Assembly: GCA_002702895.1 (NCBI GenBank) | Contig: PACX01000029.1 | Span: 23,031 to 56,049 of the forward strand | Source: Flavobacteriaceae bacterium | GTDB lineage: Bacteria; Bacteroidota; Bacteroidia; Flavobacteriales; Flavobacteriaceae | Length of the DNA: 33,019 nucleotides | Reading direction: 5' to 3' | Shown here: positions 1-7,665 of the stretch, piece by piece | How the letters are laid out: each line of letters starts with the position of its first letter | Numbering within the stretch: position 1 is the first letter of the stretch | Notes under the pieces: model-generated | What the model saw: only the letters and a program-made list of their open reading frames with translations | The model's database searches: none | What the model was told of the DNA's origin: nothing | Translations under genes and position numbers: made by a program

Positions 1-503
1 TAATTAATTTTCTTTCAATTGAATATGTTGATTCTAAAAGAGTTTATGCTTTTGGATATTCAAACGGTGGAATGATGAGTTATGCACTTGCTTGTTATAA
101 AAGTAATGTGATTGCAGCTATTGGTTCAATTTCAGGTTCTATGTTACAAAATGAGGAATGCACTCCCTCACATTCAGTACCATTAATAAATTTTCATGGA
201 ACATCAGATAGTGTTATTTCTTATGATGGAACAGGGGATTACAATTCTATTGAATCTACACTAAATTTCTGGATAAACTTTAATAAAACAAATACTTCTC
301 CAACATTTAAAAGTATAAATGATAGTGGAAAAACTATTGAGTATTACAGTTATAAAAACGAATCTAATCAAATTGCAGTAGATCATTATAAAATTATTAA
401 TGGTGAACATGTTTGGTTTGATATAAATTTTGAAGAAAATAATACAAACGAATTGATTTGGAATTTTGTTTCAAAATACGACATCAACGGATTAATAAAT
501 TAA
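1..503 (+). CDS. Esterase of the PHB depolymerase/LpqC type, 3' part only
   Basis: This is the C-terminal part of an alpha/beta hydrolase; the frame is open from base 3 and the N-terminus lies outside the window. The visible part carries the nucleophile elbow GYSNGG (G-x-S-x-G), then HGTSDSVISYDG, which supplies the acid residue region, and GEHVWF near the end, which supplies the catalytic histidine. The lead-in SKRVYAFGYSNGGMM and the HGTxDxVxxYDG pattern are characteristic of the polyhydroxybutyrate depolymerase/feruloyl-esterase-like family, which is usually exported and cleaves short ester bonds. The substrate cannot be read from the sequence. The next gene starts 31 bases downstream on the same strand, so co-transcription is possible. 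Confidence 0.75.
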   Translation, partial: INFLSIEYVDSKRVYAFGYSNGGMMSYALACYKSNVIAAIGSISGSMLQNEECTPSHSVPLINFHGTSDSVISYDGTGDYNSIESTLNFWINFNKTNTSPTFKSINDSGKTIEYYSYKNESNQIAVDHYKIINGEHVWFDINFEENNTNELIWNFVSKYDINGLIN

Positions 504-534
504 TTTATTATATTTAAATTCAAATAAAAATAAA

Positions 535-1038
535 ATGAACAAAATTTTAACACTAATAATAGCTCTACTTTTCATTAGTTGTGATCAAAACACTGAAGAA
601 TTAAATAAGCTTAAAGCTGACAAACAATATGTTGAGAATAATGTAGAAATGTACGTTTCTGTATGGGAAAGTACATTTTCTGAAAAAAATATTGAACTTG
701 TGACAAGTGAAAACTTCCATGAAGATGTTGCAGTCGTTACTGCTACAGGAAATGTAACTGGTCTAGATGATTTTAAAGCATACTATGCTAATTATATTGA
801 TGGATTTTCTGACGGAGAATTTTCTGTAATTAATGCTTTTGCTCAAGGAGATAATTTAGTAAAACATTGGAGTTTTAAAGGAACTCATGATGGAGAATTT
901 TTTGGAATTCCAGCCACTAACAAAAAATTAGATCTTTCAGGAACTACTATTGTACAAATGAAGGATGGAAAAGTATTACAAGAACAAGATTTTTATGATA
1001 CTTATTCTTTTATGAAACAACTCGGTTTAGTTGAGTAA
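535..1038 (+). CDS. SnoaL-like (NTF2-fold) lipoprotein
   Basis: A 167-residue protein that begins with a lipoprotein signal peptide: MNKI, a hydrophobic stretch, then LFISC as lipobox with Cys16 as the lipidated residue. The mature part matches the SnoaL-like/ester-cyclase branch of the NTF2 fold: GTHDGEFFGIPATNKKL followed by the strand with MKDGKVLQEQDFYDTYSF and a terminal KQLG. These motifs line the fold's pocket. Family members range from polyketide cyclases to proteins with no known substrate, so the function is not predictable. The protein is probably tethered in the periplasm or on the outer membrane. It converges with the DUF4920 gene, leaving 3 bases between stop codons and no hairpin terminator. 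Confidence 0.75.
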   Translation: MNKILTLIIALLFISCDQNTEELNKLKADKQYVENNVEMYVSVWESTFSEKNIELVTSENFHEDVAVVTATGNVTGLDDFKAYYANYIDGFSDGEFSVINAFAQGDNLVKHWSFKGTHDGEFFGIPATNKKLDLSGTTIVQMKDGKVLQEQDFYDTYSFMKQLGLVE

Positions 1039-1041
1039 GTT

Positions 1042-1497
1042 TTAATCTTTGATTATTACACCATCTGCTAGAAATGAAAGAGTAATTTCAGGTCTATTTA
1101 TTAGAGCAATTTCTTCCTTTGATTTTCCAGCATCTTCTGCATAATGTTTAAGCTGCTTTATACTGATTGTGTCTATAGATAGTTTGCCATTAATAACTGT
1201 TGATTTGCCCTGAGATCCTGTTTTAGGAACAAAAAATCCATAATCTTTAAATCTAACAAGTACAGTGTCATTCTCAACTCCTATTTTCATCCAACACCCC
1301 TTCATTGGGCAAGTTGAAAGAATCTTACCTTGAATTTTTATATTTTTTTCAGAATTGCTTAATAAAAAATTCTTGTCTTTTTTATAATTTTCTATCTCTT
1401 CTAGATCTATTTTTTCACCATAAAAATTTAAAATAGTTTCATCCTGCCCAAAAGAAACAAGTGGAATAAAAAGTAATAGTATAAGGAGTTTTTTCAT
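1042..1497 (-). CDS. DUF4920 domain protein, exported
   Basis: A 151-residue protein with a signal peptide (MKKLLILLLFIPLVSFGQ, cleavage probably after FGQ). The core motif STCPMKGCWMKIGVEND, with two cysteines flanking PMKG, and the following VRFKDYGFFVP identify the DUF4920 family, which is common in Bacteroidota. Its biochemical role is not established; the OB-like strand pattern and the conserved cysteine pair suggest metal or redox binding, which is inference. The gene stands alone, converging on the SnoaL-like lipoprotein gene, and lies just downstream of the tRNA-Arg terminator on the same strand. Confidence 0.8.
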   Translation of the reverse strand: MKKLLILLLFIPLVSFGQDETILNFYGEKIDLEEIENYKKDKNFLLSNSEKNIKIQGKILSTCPMKGCWMKIGVENDTVLVRFKDYGFFVPKTGSQGKSTVINGKLSIDTISIKQLKHYAEDAGKSKEEIALINRPEITLSFLADGVIIKD

Positions 1498-1514
1498 TTA
1501 CATAAAGTTAGTAA

Positions 1515-1550
1515 TAAAAAGTGTAGGGAAGTCAAACTCATTGACTTCCC
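1515..1550 (-). terminator. Intrinsic terminator of the tRNA-Arg gene
   Basis: A perfect 10-bp inverted repeat (GGGAAGTCAA / TTGACTTCCC, 1526-1550) encloses a 5-base loop. On the minus strand it starts 5 bases after the tRNA 3' end and is followed by TACACTTTTT, a short T-rich tail. This is a Rho-independent terminator for the minus-strand tRNA. It lies upstream of the DUF4920 gene, which suggests that gene is transcribed separately. Confidence 0.85.
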
Positions 1551-1555
1551 CTTAG

Positions 1556-1629
1556 CGACCTCGGCAGGATTCAAACCTGCAACCTCTTGAGCCGTAATCA
1601 AGTGCACTATTCAGTTATGCTACGAGGCC
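1556..1629 (-). tRNA. tRNA-Arg (anticodon ACG)
   Basis: The minus strand folds into a 74-base cloverleaf: acceptor GGCCTCG paired with CGAGGTC (one G-U pair), D stem GCAT/GTGC, anticodon stem CTTGA/TCAAG around the loop TTACGGC (anticodon ACG, read as ICG, arginine CGN codons), a 5-base variable loop, and T stem GCAGG/CCTGC. The discriminator base is G and CCA is not encoded. Two positions are unusual: the D loop has GA instead of the near-universal GG, and the T loop reads TTTGAAT instead of TTCGAAT. Together they replace the tertiary pair G19-C56 with A19-U56. The stems are intact, so the gene looks functional. Confidence 0.95.
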
Positions 1630-1713
1630 TTTTCCTCTTTATAGAGTGTATTTGAAATCTTAATATTAAAAATGTTTATAACGGTTATTCTAAAAAATTA
1701 AAATTTCTGTTTG

Positions 1714-1721
1714 CAAATATA
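1714..1721 (-). promoter_or_regulatory. Possible -7 element for tRNA-Arg
   Basis: On the minus strand the bases read TATATTTG, matching the Bacteroidota -7 consensus TAnnTTTG. The element lies 85 bases upstream of the mature tRNA, which would imply a 5' leader of about 80 bases removed by RNase P. No TTG is seen at the -33 distance, so the call is weak. Confidence 0.3.
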
Positions 1722-1743
1722 CTTATTTAGGTATGTTTATAAA

Positions 1744-1751
1744 TATTTTTG
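1744..1751 (+). promoter_or_regulatory. Possible -7 element for the DUF2256 gene
   Basis: TATTTTTG matches TAnnTTTG, but it ends only 4 bases before the ATG at 1756, so the transcript would be essentially leaderless. No -33 TTG is present at 17-23 bases. It may be a chance match in AT-rich DNA. Confidence 0.25.
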
Positions 1752-1755
1752 TGAA

Positions 1756-1905
1756 ATGAATAAATATAATTTTGAACCAAAGTTTTGTCCAGTTTGTGAA
1801 AGATCATTTGATTGGAGGAAGAAATGGGAAAAAAATTGGAATGAAGTTATTTATTGTAGTAAAAAATGTAAAATGAATAAGAAAAATAAAAAGAACAACT
1901 ACTAA
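1756..1905 (+). CDS. DUF2256 small zinc-ribbon-like protein
   Basis: A short protein of 49 residues when started at the ATG of [14 protein letters not shown]. The frame remains open upstream to a TTG, but that extension ([14 protein letters not shown]) has no family resemblance. The body matches DUF2256: CPVC, then [20 protein letters not shown] and KKC, giving two cysteine pairs expected to bind one zinc ion, with the conserved W-R-K-K-W core between them. The tail is lysine- and asparagine-rich. The family is widespread in marine bacteria and is sometimes found near cryptochrome/photolyase genes; none is visible here. The function is unknown. Confidence 0.85.
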   Translation: MNKYNFEPKFCPVCERSFDWRKKWEKNWNEVIYCSKKCKMNKKNKKNNY

Positions 1906-1926
1906 TATATGATTTAAAAGTTTTTT

Positions 1927-1934
1927 TATTTTTG
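1927..1934 (+). promoter_or_regulatory. Possible -7 element upstream of the 133-residue protein
   Basis: TATTTTTG matches the Bacteroidota -7 consensus TAnnTTTG and sits 19 bases before the ATG, which would give a leader of about 13 bases. No TTG is found at the expected -33 distance. Confidence 0.4.
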
Positions 1935-1953
1935 CCAAATTAAAATTTAAATA

Positions 1954-2355
1954 ATGCTTAGAAATGTTTCTTATAAAAATTCTAAAATCAAAGATGAAAT
2001 AAATACTGCTGTTGGATTTCCATTTAGTTTTTTTGAAAGAATTAAAATGAATGGAATAGGTTCAAAAAATTTACGAATCAAATCCTGCAGTGAAGAAATA
2101 AAAAGTATTCTAAACTTAGATAATAATGACAATAAATGTAATATTGAAATAAGAAGACAAGGAATTATTGTTTTTTTCAGATCATTATTAGAGACTTATG
2201 GATTAATAATTCCCTTTTACAAATTAAAAATTTTTAAAGGTGAATCTAATGTATATTCAATATATAGTGACAAACATTTAATTAAAGTTTTTGTAAAAAA
2301 TAAAGATGATCACAAATTTTTTAAAAAAATTATTAGATATAGAGAAATAACTTAA
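1954..2355 (+). CDS. Protein of unknown function, probably conserved in flavobacteria
   Basis: A 133-residue protein that I cannot assign to a named family. It has no signal peptide and no clear membrane segment. The middle part (CNIEIRRQGIIVFF, then LETYGLIIPFYKLKIFK, then YSIYSDKHLIKVFV) looks like a run of beta strands, resembling small PH-like or beta-sandwich proteins. The ends are lysine-rich and predicted helical (KIKDEINTA at the start, DDHKFFKKIIRYREI at the end). It is probably cytosolic. The following CIA30 gene begins 2 bases after its stop codon, so the two are almost certainly translated from one message. Confidence 0.7.
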   Translation: MLRNVSYKNSKIKDEINTAVGFPFSFFERIKMNGIGSKNLRIKSCSEEIKSILNLDNNDNKCNIEIRRQGIIVFFRSLLETYGLIIPFYKLKIFKGESNVYSIYSDKHLIKVFVKNKDDHKFFKKIIRYREIT

Positions 2356-2357
2356 AT

Positions 2358-2915
2358 ATGAAAAGCTATAAAACTTACTGTATTTTTATATTTTTTTTCT
2401 TAAACACAACTTTAATGCAAGGACAAGAAATTGATATAATAAATATTGAAAAGCAGATTGGGAATAACAACTGGAGTATTGTAAACGATAATGTTATGGG
2501 GGGGATTTCTGAGTCAAATCTTTCAATAAACGATAAAAATAATTTAATATTTAATGGATCAGTTTCATTAGAAAATAATGGAGGATTTGCATCATCAAGA
2601 TTGTCAATTGAGAAAGGTAGCTTAAAAAAAATAAAGGGATTTAAAATTAAATTCATAGGGGACGGAAAAACTTATAAATTAAGATTGAGACAATCTAACC
2701 GAAGAGTAAGTTATTCTACTGACTTTGATACTATCCAAGGAAAGTGGTTAGAAATTGAAATACCATTAGAGGATTTAAAACCCATGTGGAGAGGATATTA
2801 CTATGATTCTCCATTGCTTGAAATTGAAAATATTAATTCAATAGGCTTTCAAATCTCTGATAAACAAGAAGGATTTTTTGAATTAGAGATAAAATTTGTT
2901 AAAGGAGTGTATTAA
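2358..2915 (+). CDS. CIA30 family protein, exported
   Basis: A 185-residue protein with an N-terminal hydrophobic signal ending near MQGQ. The mature part matches the CIA30 family (complex I intermediate-associated protein 30; a galactose-binding-like beta-sandwich related to CBM11): WSIVNDNVMGGISESNL, then FNGSVSLENNGGFASSRL, then a segment with YKLRLRQSNRR and PLEDLKP. In mitochondria CIA30 assists complex I assembly, but bacterial homologues are exported and of unknown role, so that function should not be transferred. It is coupled to the preceding unknown gene with a 2-base gap. A 107-base AT-rich spacer with no recognisable element follows. Confidence 0.8.
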   Translation: MKSYKTYCIFIFFFLNTTLMQGQEIDIINIEKQIGNNNWSIVNDNVMGGISESNLSINDKNNLIFNGSVSLENNGGFASSRLSIEKGSLKKIKGFKIKFIGDGKTYKLRLRQSNRRVSYSTDFDTIQGKWLEIEIPLEDLKPMWRGYYYDSPLLEIENINSIGFQISDKQEGFFELEIKFVKGVY

Positions 2916-3022
2916 TTAAAATTATAATTATACTTCTTTTTTTCTATTCTTTTTTCTACAAAATTTATTTATAAATTATTTAATGTTTTTTTTAAATTGT
3001 TTTTGTAAAATTGTAAAAATTT

Positions 3023-3601
3023 ATGAAAAATCTAATCATAGTAGGTCACCCCAATAAAGATTCGTTTTGTTACAATGGAATATTTGAAACAGTAAAAAAT
3101 GAGTTAGATGAACAAAATCAAGAAACAAAAACTATTGATTTATACAGAGATAGTTTTACAAGGCCTAGATCAGCATTAATTAAAAAATATCAAGATTTAG
3201 TTTCATGGTGTGAAAGAATATATTTCATATCTCCAGTTTGGTGGTTTAGATTAACACCTAGGATGGAAATATTTTTTGATGAGGTATTTACTCAAGGTTT
3301 TGCTTATAAATTTGTAAATATTACTAAGCTTTATGCTTATCCTAAACCTTTTTTAAATGATAAAAAAGTAAGAACCTATGTAACTCATGGTGCTCCTGCT
3401 TTGCCTGTTGTAACTCTATATTTAAACTCGGTTAAATTGAGACTAGTTATGGGAGTTTATACATTTGTTTTTGGGTGGAGATTTTCCTTATTTACTAAAA
3501 CAAGACAATTCTGGTCTGTTCCTTTTGTTTCAGATAAAAAAAGAATGAAGTACTTGAACATAATTAAAAAAGATATTAAAAAGGACTTAAAAGAGGGTTA
3601 A
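3023..3601 (+). CDS. NAD(P)H-dependent flavodoxin-fold oxidoreductase
   Basis: A 192-residue cytosolic protein of the Flavodoxin_2 family (KefF/MdaB/NQO-like). Visible motifs are the N-terminal FMN/FAD phosphate loop region IIVGHPNKDSFCYNG, the SPVWWFRLTPRMEIFFDEVF segment typical of these quinone reductases, and FTQGFAYKF. Such enzymes transfer two electrons from NAD(P)H to quinones or similar acceptors. The start ATG is the first in frame and fits the family N-terminus. The stop codon is interlocked with that of the convergent 77-residue protein gene in the tetranucleotide TTAA. Confidence 0.85.
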   Translation: MKNLIIVGHPNKDSFCYNGIFETVKNELDEQNQETKTIDLYRDSFTRPRSALIKKYQDLVSWCERIYFISPVWWFRLTPRMEIFFDEVFTQGFAYKFVNITKLYAYPKPFLNDKKVRTYVTHGAPALPVVTLYLNSVKLRLVMGVYTFVFGWRFSLFTKTRQFWSVPFVSDKKRMKYLNIIKKDIKKDLKEG

Positions 3602-3831
3602 ATTATATTTTGTGCTCTGTGTGGTTTAAGTCTCATTTTTATTTCATCTAAATCATCAATATTAATAATTGTGTAAGCAAAAGAGTGAATCTCACTCACA
3701 GTTTCAGTTCCAGATTCAAATAATCTTTTATTTTCAAGTTTAAAATATTCAACTAAATGTTTTTCTTGATGTATTGATGTCTTTTGTCCATTAATCCCTC
3801 TAAAATCCCAAATCAGCTTTATTTTTTTCAT
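3598..3831 (-). CDS. Small conserved protein of unknown function (77 residues)
   Basis: A 77-residue protein without signal peptide or membrane segment. It starts MKKIKLIWDFRGINGQ, continues with a helix containing HQEKHLVEYF, then SEIHSFAYTIINIDDLDEIK, and ends in LKPHRAQ. I recall similar short proteins (KLIWDFRGP..., then HLKEY, then a C-terminal LKPHR) as unnamed conserved proteins in flavobacteria, which supports this being a real gene. The histidines and the alternating helix/strand pattern resemble a small ferredoxin-like fold; this is inference. Its start is 15 bases downstream of the end of tdh on the same strand, so the two probably form an operon. Confidence 0.75.
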   Translation of the reverse strand: MKKIKLIWDFRGINGQKTSIHQEKHLVEYFKLENKRLFESGTETVSEIHSFAYTIINIDDLDEIKMRLKPHRAQNII

Positions 3832-3846
3832 TAATTATTTAAACAA

Positions 3847-4761
3847 TTATTTAAGAGCTTTTTTTATAGTTTGTTTTAATCCGAATTCAGGGTTCCAATC
3901 CCAATCTTTTTTAGCAAAGCTATCGTCAATTTTTTTTGGCCAAGAATCAGCAATTTTTTGTCTAAAATCTGGTTTATAATCAACTTTTAAATTAAAACCA
4001 TTTGATTTGATCTCTATTAACAACTTTTTTGGGGTTATGCTAAAACCTGTAATATTATATGAACTTAAAATTGATAAATTACTTCTTTTAGTAGACATTA
4101 GTTTTATAGCAGCGTTTATCGCATCATCAATATACATCATTGGTAATTCAGTATTCTCATTTAAAAAACAAGAGTAACTAAATCCTTTTTTTGCAGCATT
4201 AATCATATCAATAATGTAGTCGGTTGTTCCACCACCTGGTACAGTTTCCACAGAAATTATTCCTGGATATCGAAGTGATCTAATGTCCAACCCAAATTTA
4301 TTAAAATAGTATTCAATTAATTTTTCACCTGTTAATTTTGTTATACCATACATTGTAGATGGATTCATGACTGGATTTTGAATTACTAAATCAAGTTTAG
4401 ACTCTGTGCCAAATACAGCCATAGAACTAGGCCAAAAAACTTTTTTAATATTATTACTTAATGAAATTTCAACAATATTTTGAAAGCTATTCATGTTTAA
4501 TTTCCATGATTTAAAAGGGTCCTTTTCTCCGCTTGCTGACAGAATGGCGACAAGATGATAAATTATATTAATATCATATTTCTTTACTAATTCATCTATT
4601 CTTTTTTTATCTAAAGAATCTGCTTGTTCAAATTCACATAAAGGTTTAGAATTTGGAAGTTTTATATCTGTAGCTAGAACAAAAATATTTTCTCTATTAA
4701 AGTGTTTTATAAACTCGGTACCCAATTGACCTAATGCTCCAGTTATTAAAATTCTATCCAT
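3847..4761 (-). CDS. tdh: L-threonine 3-dehydrogenase, epimerase (SDR) type
   Basis: A 304-residue extended short-chain dehydrogenase. The N-terminus has the Rossmann motif ITGALGQLG (GxxGxxG), the catalytic YGITK (YxxxK) lies in the middle, and PGGGTTDYIIDMINAAKKG with LPMMYIDDAI follows. That PGGGTTDY/LPMMY combination is the signature of the UDP-galactose-epimerase-like threonine dehydrogenases known from Flavobacterium and archaea, distinct from the zinc enzyme of E. coli. It oxidises L-threonine to 2-amino-3-ketobutyrate with NAD+. The assignment is reinforced by the divergent kbl gene 45 bases away, which uses this product. Length is normal for the family. No -7 consensus is visible in the short shared spacer. 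Confidence 0.92.
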   Translation of the reverse strand: MDRILITGALGQLGTEFIKHFNRENIFVLATDIKLPNSKPLCEFEQADSLDKKRIDELVKKYDINIIYHLVAILSASGEKDPFKSWKLNMNSFQNIVEISLSNNIKKVFWPSSMAVFGTESKLDLVIQNPVMNPSTMYGITKLTGEKLIEYYFNKFGLDIRSLRYPGIISVETVPGGGTTDYIIDMINAAKKGFSYSCFLNENTELPMMYIDDAINAAIKLMSTKRSNLSILSSYNITGFSITPKKLLIEIKSNGFNLKVDYKPDFRQKIADSWPKKIDDSFAKKDWDWNPEFGLKQTIKKALK

Positions 4762-4806
4762 CTATTTAAAATAATAGCTTAAATTTATTCATATTAATTT
4801 TATCTA

Positions 4807-5997
4807 ATGTACGAATCTATAAAGAAAAGACTAGAACTTGAATTAGAGGATATTAAAAAATCAGGTTTGTTTAAAAATGAAAGAATTATTTATTCTAAAC
4901 AAGATTCAATGATTACTGTTTCAAATGACAAAAATGTTTTAAATTTTTGTACAAATAATTATTTAGGTCTTGCTTCAAACCCATTAATAATTAAAAAAGC
5001 TAAAGCAACATTAGAATCATACGGATTTGGTTTAGGATCAGTTAGATTTATTTGTGGAACCCAAGATATTCATAAGTCTTTAGAAAAAAAGATTTCTGGT
5101 TTTTTAGGAACTGAAGATACTATACTTTACGCTGCTGCTTTTGATGCTAATGGAGGTTTATTTGAACCTCTTTTTAATAAAGAAGATGCAATAATTAGTG
5201 ATCAATTAAATCATGCTTCACTAATTGATGGAATTAGGCTTTGTAAAGCGGAAAGATTTAGATATAATCATAATGACATGATTGATTTGGAAAGACAGCT
5301 TAAAAAAGCTGTCAAATGTAGAAATCGAATAATAGTTACTGATGGAGTTTTTTCAATGGATGGAACTCTTGCACAATTAGATAAAATATGTGATTTAGCA
5401 AAAAAATATGATGCAATTGTAATGTCAGATGAATGCCATTCTACTGGATTTATTGGAGAAAATGGGAGGGGAGTTCATGAAGCTATGGATGTCATGGGTC
5501 AAGTTGATATTATAACTGGAACACTAGGAAAGGCTCTGGGTGGAGCGTCAGGAGGTTTTACAAGTGGTCCAAGGGAGATAATCGAATTACTTAGACAAAA
5601 ATCTAGACCTTATTTATTTTCTAATAGTTTAGCTCCTTCAATTGTTGGAGCTTCTTTAGCAGTTTTAGAAATATTAGAATCTGATAGAACTTTTTTAAAC
5701 AAATTAAAAAATAATACCAAAATGTTTAGAAATGGAATAAAAAAATTAGGTTTTGAAATTAAGCCTGGTAATCATCCTATTGTTCCTATTATGCTTTATG
5801 ATGCTCATTTAGCTCAAAAAATGTCTAATGAACTTCTTAATATGGGTATTTATGTTATAGGATTCTTTTTTCCAGTAGTTCCAAAAGGTCAGGCAAGAAT
5901 TAGGGTACAATTATCAGCATCTCATACTACTGATCAAGTAAATCAAGCTTTAAATGCTTTTGAAATAGTTGGAAAAAAATTAGGTGTAATTAACTAA
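4807..5997 (+). CDS. kbl: Glycine C-acetyltransferase (2-amino-3-ketobutyrate CoA ligase)
   Basis: A 396-residue PLP enzyme of the alpha-oxoamine synthase family. Visible motifs are NNYLGLASNP near residue 50, FDANGG, SDQLNHASLIDGIRL, VMSDECHSTGFIG with the PLP-contacting Asp and His, and TLGKALGGASGG with the Schiff-base lysine near residue 243. The C-terminal GFFFPVVPKGQARIRVQLSA is typical of Kbl. With CoA it cleaves 2-amino-3-ketobutyrate to glycine and acetyl-CoA, completing threonine breakdown started by the divergent tdh product. Length matches the family (about 397). The stop codon shares CTAA with the stop codon of the convergent DUF6029 gene. Confidence 0.95.
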   Translation: MYESIKKRLELELEDIKKSGLFKNERIIYSKQDSMITVSNDKNVLNFCTNNYLGLASNPLIIKKAKATLESYGFGLGSVRFICGTQDIHKSLEKKISGFLGTEDTILYAAAFDANGGLFEPLFNKEDAIISDQLNHASLIDGIRLCKAERFRYNHNDMIDLERQLKKAVKCRNRIIVTDGVFSMDGTLAQLDKICDLAKKYDAIVMSDECHSTGFIGENGRGVHEAMDVMGQVDIITGTLGKALGGASGGFTSGPREIIELLRQKSRPYLFSNSLAPSIVGASLAVLEILESDRTFLNKLKNNTKMFRNGIKKLGFEIKPGNHPIVPIMLYDAHLAQKMSNELLNMGIYVIGFFFPVVPKGQARIRVQLSASHTTDQVNQALNAFEIVGKKLGVIN

Positions 5998-7649
5998 AAA
6001 GAAGTAGTAATACTAAAGCTTAAGCCTGTGCTTTCAGGCACATATCTACATATTCCACCTGTGCATACAAGACCACCTCTTTGTCTTCCATAATTGACTG
6101 TATAACGATTTATACCTTTACTATAACTTCCTCCAAAATTATAATAGTGTATTTTATTTTCTTCTACTGGATTTTGATAGTTATACATATCTGTGATATA
6201 TAATGAAACTGCATAGCTTATATTATACTCTAAACCAAAAGCTGACCAATTTTTTGTATCATCCTTTGTTGAAAGGTGTTGAAGTTCCAATCTTAAAGAT
6301 TTATTATCATTTATTTTGTAGGTGTTTTCCAATACTAAAACATTAGTATTTACCTCGCCAGTGGTTTCTTCAACCAATCTTTTATTATAATACTGATTTG
6401 CCAAAAGAAAAATATTTTCAAATTTTTCAGACCATTTTTTTCTAATTTCAAGGCTAGTTTCTGAAAAATATTTTTCTCCAAAGCTAAATAAATCGGTATC
6501 ATAATTTTGATTAGAAAAATCAAAAGTTCCATCTATATTATTCCAAAGAGATGCGTTTATAGCTATGCTAGTACCATATTTTCCGCCCAAAAGAGTTTCT
6601 TGTTCAATAAAATAGTATAAGTCGGTTTGAATCCCTATTTCTCCAACTTTAGTTAAATTATCACTTTGAAATGAAACATTTGGTTGTGCTGCATAAACAT
6701 AAAGATTAGCTAAGGAATAATCATGTTGTTTTGTTAGTGCTGGCAGATAATTTACTATACTTTCATTATATATGTTGCCAGCTGCAATCCTCTCAGAAAA
6801 CAAAGGCATATTTTCTAATCTTCTAAAAGTAAAATCTAATCCTAAACCATCTTTAAAAAATCCAGAATTTAGTAATATAGATGATCCCTCTTTAATAAAT
6901 GTATCTGAAACACCTCCAAAAATAATTATAGGGTTTTTTGATTTATTAACTAATTCAAGATTAGAATAAAAAAATGAAGAAGAATAATCTATTCTAGCTG
7001 AAAATAAATTAGTCATCGCATCATAATAATCACTTTTTGTCTTTTGATCATTTCTCCCTACGTAACTTAATCCTAAAAGAATGGTAGAATTGTTTTTTAA
7101 AAATTTTGAAATATCAAATTCAGAATCAAATCCAACTATAAAACCTTTAGAATATTTAAAACCTTTTTTTTGATTTCCAACTAAAGTTGTAAAATTGATT
7201 TCATCATTTAGTCTATATTTTACATTTAATCCCCTGAGAGAATTGTTGATTCCTAAGGATCTGTCTTCCCAGGATCTTAAAATCATTCCACTACCAAATT
7301 GCTCATAAAAATTTCCAAATAAAATATTCAGGTCTTTTTTATTGTATTCTACTTTAAAAGTTGAGATTCCAGTATCTTTAAAATTTGGTGAATAATTTAA
7401 AAGAGAAGTTGGTAAATAAGACTCAATTTGTAATTCAAAATTCCAATATTTTCCTGTCCTAGATTTAAAATTTAGATAGTTATTGGACCTAAACTTATCA
7501 TCATAACTAAAATCACCTGTCTTAGAATCATTTAGATAATATGCTGAATAGGATTCGTATGAAGAAGTAAGGTTTTTTAAAATTTGAGAATTTAAAACGT
7601 AACTATTAAAAATCAATAATATTAGATAAAAAATATATTTATTATTCAT
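5994..7649 (-). CDS. DUF6029 family outer-membrane protein
   Basis: A 551-residue protein with a signal peptide (MNNKYIFYLILLIFNSYVLNSQ) and a body of alternating amphipathic strands that ends in an aromatic-terminated strand (SFSITTSF), as expected of an outer-membrane beta-barrel. Features include GNFYEQFGSGMILRSWEDR near residue 120, a family-typical stretch, and a C-terminal RQRGGLVCTGGICRYVP that holds a close cysteine pair likely to form a disulfide. I recognise this as the Bacteroidota DUF6029 family; the transported or bound ligand is unknown. The gene follows the TlpA-like gene by 16 bases on the same strand. That pairing, with the Omp28-related gene diverging upstream, suggests TlpA may act on the cysteine pair; this is inference. 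Confidence 0.78.
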   Translation of the reverse strand: MNNKYIFYLILLIFNSYVLNSQILKNLTSSYESYSAYYLNDSKTGDFSYDDKFRSNNYLNFKSRTGKYWNFELQIESYLPTSLLNYSPNFKDTGISTFKVEYNKKDLNILFGNFYEQFGSGMILRSWEDRSLGINNSLRGLNVKYRLNDEINFTTLVGNQKKGFKYSKGFIVGFDSEFDISKFLKNNSTILLGLSYVGRNDQKTKSDYYDAMTNLFSARIDYSSSFFYSNLELVNKSKNPIIIFGGVSDTFIKEGSSILLNSGFFKDGLGLDFTFRRLENMPLFSERIAAGNIYNESIVNYLPALTKQHDYSLANLYVYAAQPNVSFQSDNLTKVGEIGIQTDLYYFIEQETLLGGKYGTSIAINASLWNNIDGTFDFSNQNYDTDLFSFGEKYFSETSLEIRKKWSEKFENIFLLANQYYNKRLVEETTGEVNTNVLVLENTYKINDNKSLRLELQHLSTKDDTKNWSAFGLEYNISYAVSLYITDMYNYQNPVEENKIHYYNFGGSYSKGINRYTVNYGRQRGGLVCTGGICRYVPESTGLSFSITTSF

Positions 7650-7665
7650 TAGCTATATTATATAT

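Noticed and set aside
2916-3022. Hidden gene or RNA in the spacer before the flavodoxin-fold reductase gene
   Set aside because: The spacer is homopolymeric T/A-rich with stops in all frames and no hairpin; only a one-mismatch -7 (TAAAATTG) close to the ATG was seen.
5994-7649. Shorter frames on both strands inside the DUF6029 gene as separate genes
   Set aside because: Their translations lack motifs and mirror the amphipathic strand composition of the barrel gene.
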